Shown piece after piece: positions 61,195 through 64,000 of a DNA stretch of 64,000 bases (the stretch's first letter is position 1; each line of letters begins with the position of its first letter). A program made the translations under genes and the position numbers. Under the pieces are notes generated by a model. That model did no database searches. It saw only the letters and a list, made by a program, of their open reading frames with translations, and was not told the DNA's origin. Source of the DNA: PHAA01 sp034927445 (GTDB lineage Bacteria; Bacillota; Syntrophomonadia; Syntrophomonadales; Syntrophomonadaceae). The stretch lies in contig JAYFPZ010000007.1 in the NCBI GenBank assembly GCA_034927445.1, positions 62,001 through 126,000 of the forward strand. Reading direction: 5' to 3'.

Positions 61195-62670
61195 GTGAAA
61201 GCCGTAATAGCACAAATTGATTTAACAATAGCAGGCATGAGCTGTACCAGCTGTGAAATGCGAATTGAAAAAGCCCTTGATCCACTGGATGGAGTTATAG
61301 AAGCGAAGGCGGCTTATAATACTTCCACGGTCAAGGTGGCTTTTGATGAAAATAGAATTAAGCCGGCTAAAATAATCAAGAGTATTGAAAATCTGGGTTA
61401 TCAGGTCAATTACCAGTCCGGTAGGCGCGGAACACTTATTAATTTAAATGAGAAATTTAAAGACGATAAGCTCTCAATAAATCAGATACTGGGAATAGGC
61501 ATCATGCTTTATGCCCTTTACCTGATAATAGATAATACGATAGGATTCAACTTTATCCCGCAGGTCGACCAGTCCATGAGCTACGGCATATTATTTATGG
61601 TTGGAATTTTGACCTCTTTGCACTGTGTATCCATGTGCGGGGGTATAAACCTGTCCCAGTGCGTAGCTCACGATACGGAAAATAACCGGGCAGACGGGCT
61701 TGCCCGGTTAAAACCAAGCTTCTGGTATAACTTGGGCCGGGTAATATCCTATACGATAATTGGAGGAATCGCCGGCGCATTGGGTTCGGCGGTGAGTTTT
61801 TCCGGCACGGCCCGCGGGGTTGTCGCTATTGCAGCCGGTATATTCATGATAATTATGGGGGCCAATATGTTGAACCTGTTCCCCTGGTTAAGAAAGCTGA
61901 ATCCGCGGTTGCCCAAGTCATTAAGCAACCGGATAAATAAAAAAAGCGGAACCGGCAAACCGCTAATCGTTGGTCTATTAAACGGGTTGATGCCCTGCGG
62001 TCCTCTGCAAGCCATGCAACTGTGTGCCTTGGCGGCAGGCAGTTTTGCGGCCGGGGCTCTTTCCATGCTTATGTTTGCTCTGGGCACCGTTCCGCTTATG
62101 TTTGGCCTGGGCGCCCTTAGTTCGCTGTTGAGCGCCAGGTTTACCAGGAGATTAATGCAAGTAAGCGCAATTTTAGTTATATTCCTGGGAGTTATTATGT
62201 TGAACCGGGGGCTCAATCTGGGAGGCTTTAATGCATTAGCGATCGGAAGTCCGGAAATTTCACAAAGCGCGGTTGCCGCTAATGTGGCCCAAATATCCGG
62301 CAATGTTCAAACCATTACCACCACCATGGATTCAGGCCGCTACACCCCTATCATAGTTCAGAAGGGGATACCGGTAAAATGGACCATTAAAGCTCAGGCC
62401 CAAGATTTGAACGGTTGCAACAATCCTATATCAATTCCCCAATACAAAATTGAGAAGAGGTTGGTTCCCGGTGATAACCTCATCGAGTTTACGCCGGCGG
62501 AAGCAGGCAGCATAATCTATACCTGCTGGATGGGAATGATAAGCAGTAATATAAAAGTCGTTGCGGATTTGAGCGAGGTTTCCGCCCAAGATATCCAGAC
62601 GGCGAATGCGGTGGCAGCAAATACTTCCCGACCCAGTTGCTGCAGACCCCGGCCGGCTGCCGGTAATTAA
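61195..62670 (+). CDS. Fusion of N-terminal HMA domain, UreH/DsbD-like membrane domain and cupredoxin-like domain
   Basis: 491 residues. HMA domain first (IAGMSCTSCEMRIEKALDPL, about 10-75), then a membrane segment block with LTSLHCVSMCGGINLSQC and LLNGLMPCGPLQAMQLCALA, then a cupredoxin-like tail (VQKGIPVKWTIK, EFTPAEAGSIIYTCWMGMI) and a final CC motif (RPSCCRPRP). It is a paralogue of the gene at 28707, but with the HMA domain moved from the C-terminus to the N-terminus. Probably handles copper across the membrane. It heads a likely operon with the Lgt homologue and the gene at 63692. Confidence 0.84.
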   Translation: MKAVIAQIDLTIAGMSCTSCEMRIEKALDPLDGVIEAKAAYNTSTVKVAFDENRIKPAKIIKSIENLGYQVNYQSGRRGTLINLNEKFKDDKLSINQILGIGIMLYALYLIIDNTIGFNFIPQVDQSMSYGILFMVGILTSLHCVSMCGGINLSQCVAHDTENNRADGLARLKPSFWYNLGRVISYTIIGGIAGALGSAVSFSGTARGVVAIAAGIFMIIMGANMLNLFPWLRKLNPRLPKSLSNRINKKSGTGKPLIVGLLNGLMPCGPLQAMQLCALAAGSFAAGALSMLMFALGTVPLMFGLGALSSLLSARFTRRLMQVSAILVIFLGVIMLNRGLNLGGFNALAIGSPEISQSAVAANVAQISGNVQTITTTMDSGRYTPIIVQKGIPVKWTIKAQAQDLNGCNNPISIPQYKIEKRLVPGDNLIEFTPAEAGSIIYTCWMGMISSNIKVVADLSEVSAQDIQTANAVAANTSRPSCCRPRPAAGN

Positions 62671-62721
62671 TAAATTCCTCGGCTCCGGCAATAATTCTGG
62701 TTATACAGGAGGCTAAATTTA

Positions 62722-63555
62722 GTGGATAGAGTTTTATTGCAATTAGGGCCGTTTACAGTCTTTACTTTTGGCGCCACGATAGCCGCCGGTACTCTGGCGG
62801 CATTTTGGCTGGCAGATAAAGAGGCTGAGCCGGCTGGATTGGATGCAGACAAAATATCCATCCTGTCGCTGATTTTACTGGGGGCCGGTATTATCGGGGC
62901 TCGTTTATATTTTATCCTCTTTTATGACCCAGGGTATTACTGGCAGCACCCCCTGGACATCTTCAAAATATACGAAGGCGGCCTGTCCATTCATGGCGGA
63001 ATACTGGGCGCTATTGGGGCCGGTCTGTGGTATGTCAGGAAAACGGCTTGGTCGTTCTGGAAAACAGCCGACTTAATGAGCCCGGCAGTAATATTGGCCC
63101 AAGGGATCGCCCGGGTTGGATGCGATGTATACGGCAAAGTAATGGGGGCGGCCTGGCCCTGGGGGGTTCAGGTCCAAGGGCAATTGGTCCATCCGGTGCA
63201 AATCTACGAAGTCTTTTTGGATTTTGCCCTGTTTATTTTTTTGTGGGGAAAACGCCGGCGGCAACGTTATGAGGGACAAATTTTTATCTATTACCTGGGA
63301 GGCTATGCCCTGATTCGTTTGTTCCTGGAGTTCTTCCGAACCAATCCGGCTCTTATCGGAAGCATAACCCCGGCTCACCTGAGCAGTTTTTTGTTCGTAT
63401 TGGCCGCGGTTGGTATGGGAAACTGGCTTTCCTCCAACCGAGCTTTACCTCTGCCGGTCCGGTATAGCGACAGGTTCTGGGTAAGTTCCCGGGTTTGGGT
63501 GGCTATGGCGCTTCTGCTGGCTGCCGGCATCGGAATTTTTTATAGCTGGAATTAA
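62722..63555 (+). CDS. Prolipoprotein diacylglyceryl transferase homologue, divergent
   Basis: 277 residues, about seven membrane helices. The Lgt signature YEGGLSIHGGILGA is present at about 91-104. The region that should read R-x-GN(F)-x-N-x-E instead reads ARVGCDVYGKVMG, so the usual Asn is Cys and the Glu is missing. The late motif RLFLEFFRTNP is normal. GTG 62722 has AGGAGG upstream. With a copper/thiol-type neighbour on each side this may be a specialised Lgt paralogue rather than the housekeeping enzyme. Confidence 0.75.
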   Translation: MDRVLLQLGPFTVFTFGATIAAGTLAAFWLADKEAEPAGLDADKISILSLILLGAGIIGARLYFILFYDPGYYWQHPLDIFKIYEGGLSIHGGILGAIGAGLWYVRKTAWSFWKTADLMSPAVILAQGIARVGCDVYGKVMGAAWPWGVQVQGQLVHPVQIYEVFLDFALFIFLWGKRRRQRYEGQIFIYYLGGYALIRLFLEFFRTNPALIGSITPAHLSSFLFVLAAVGMGNWLSSNRALPLPVRYSDRFWVSSRVWVAMALLLAAGIGIFYSWN

Positions 63556-63691
63556 TAACGCGATATCTTTATAACCGCATCAGTATTCCCTTTAAGGGGT
63601 GAATTCCAATACTGCCGGCTTTGGTTTGCTTCATAATATCTACACAAAACTTTTTTAAGCTATTAATAACTTTAAATATGGAGGTAGCTTA

Positions 63692-64000
63692 ATGAACACG
63701 AAGGGTAAATTTCAGAAAATCGCTTTTTATGGAGCGGTGGCACTGGCAATAATGGTTATAGCATTTTATGCCTTAAACCCCAAGCAAACTACGCAGCCGA
63801 ACTTGAGTGTCAATCAGCCGCCGGCAGCCTCAAGCTCCGCTGAAAACCAGGCTTCAAGCGACACCCCCACCGACAGCACTCCGGCCGATAACAGTCAAAA
63901 ATCACCCGTTGTTGATGATAAATCGGCCGCTTCTACCAGTGTAAACGAAAGTAAAGCCAGCCCAACAAATGTTGCGGCAGCTATAAAAATAGCGAAAAAT
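63692..64000 (+). CDS. Membrane-anchored protein with low-complexity linker, truncated at window end
   Basis: Only the first 103 codons are inside the window. A single N-terminal hydrophobic anchor (FYGAVALAIMVIAFYAL, about 12-28) is followed by a ~70-residue Ser/Thr/Pro/Ala/Asn-rich linker. The C-terminal domain is cut off. A thioredoxin-like extracytoplasmic domain would suit the neighbours but cannot be seen. ATG 63692 follows GGAGGTAG. Confidence 0.7.
   Translation, partial: MNTKGKFQKIAFYGAVALAIMVIAFYALNPKQTTQPNLSVNQPPAASSSAENQASSDTPTDSTPADNSQKSPVVDDKSAASTSVNESKASPTNVAAAIKIAKN

Overview
The window looks like a chromosomal segment from an anaerobic Firmicute (Clostridia-like). The signs are strong AGGAGG-type ribosome binding sites, an S-layer homology protein, a CymR-type Rrf2 regulator, many radical SAM, corrinoid and Fe-S proteins, and no obvious aerobic respiration genes. 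It carries no rRNA, tRNA, CRISPR array, phage or intact insertion sequence that I can see.

Layout. 1-3.7 kb: methionine/cysteine genes (5' part of metA, a CymR-like regulator, two cystathionine synthase/lyase paralogues). 3.8-10.1 kb: SLH surface protein, NarL-type two-component pair, GNAT, pyruvate-kinase-C-terminal-like protein, MFS exporter. 10.4-21.9 kb: a long leftward operon made of ABC permease, ABC ATPase, corrinoid protein, three UroD/MtaA-type methyltransferases, a RACo-type corrinoid activase, a binding lipoprotein and a nitrogenase-like D/K pair (pair 1). 22-30 kb: TatD-associated radical SAM, serA, a hydrolase and small flavin/redox genes. 28.7-32.7 kb: copper genes (UreH/cupredoxin/HMA fusion, CopA). 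32.8-43.4 kb: second ABC importer, second nitrogenase-like pair (pair 2, order K then D), Nudix, PPOX, a single NifH-like reductase, NifB and a NifX-like protein. 43.5-49 kb: metK, DUF2325, B3/B4 protein, CadA-type ATPase with its CadC/SmtB repressor. 49.5-54.5 kb: an ArsS-type arsenosugar/selenosugar-like cluster. 54.9-64 kb: YdjY lipoprotein, pdxS, agmatine-to-putrescine genes, tcdA, a small unannotated Cys protein, a second HMA/UreH/cupredoxin fusion, an Lgt homologue and a truncated membrane-anchored protein.

The main discovery candidate is the nitrogenase-like system. Two D/K-type catalytic pairs, each beside its own nitrate/sulfonate-type importer, appear to share one NifH and one NifB. 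Both D subunits keep the P-cluster-type cysteines and a Cys275-equivalent but lack the His442 of true nitrogenase, and nifE, nifN and nifV are absent. One pair is co-operonic with a complete corrinoid methyl-transfer module. The nitrogenase-like methylthio-alkane reductases are the nearest described precedent, but the linkage to methyltransferases is not something I recognise.

The promoter-proximal genes of all four transcription units of this system (permease of operon 1, nifK2, nifH, nifB) are preceded by the same compact RNA leader. It has a TTGACA promoter, a conserved block near the transcript start, a small hairpin with an asymmetric GA/A internal loop, and an overlapping intrinsic terminator. 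Two further copies are degenerate or orphaned. This looks like one shared attenuator (riboswitch or protein-responsive antiterminator) and I cannot assign it to a known class.

The window also holds several families of small palindromic repeats, including a 47-bp hairpin element that is cleanly inserted in one copy of a larger repeat.
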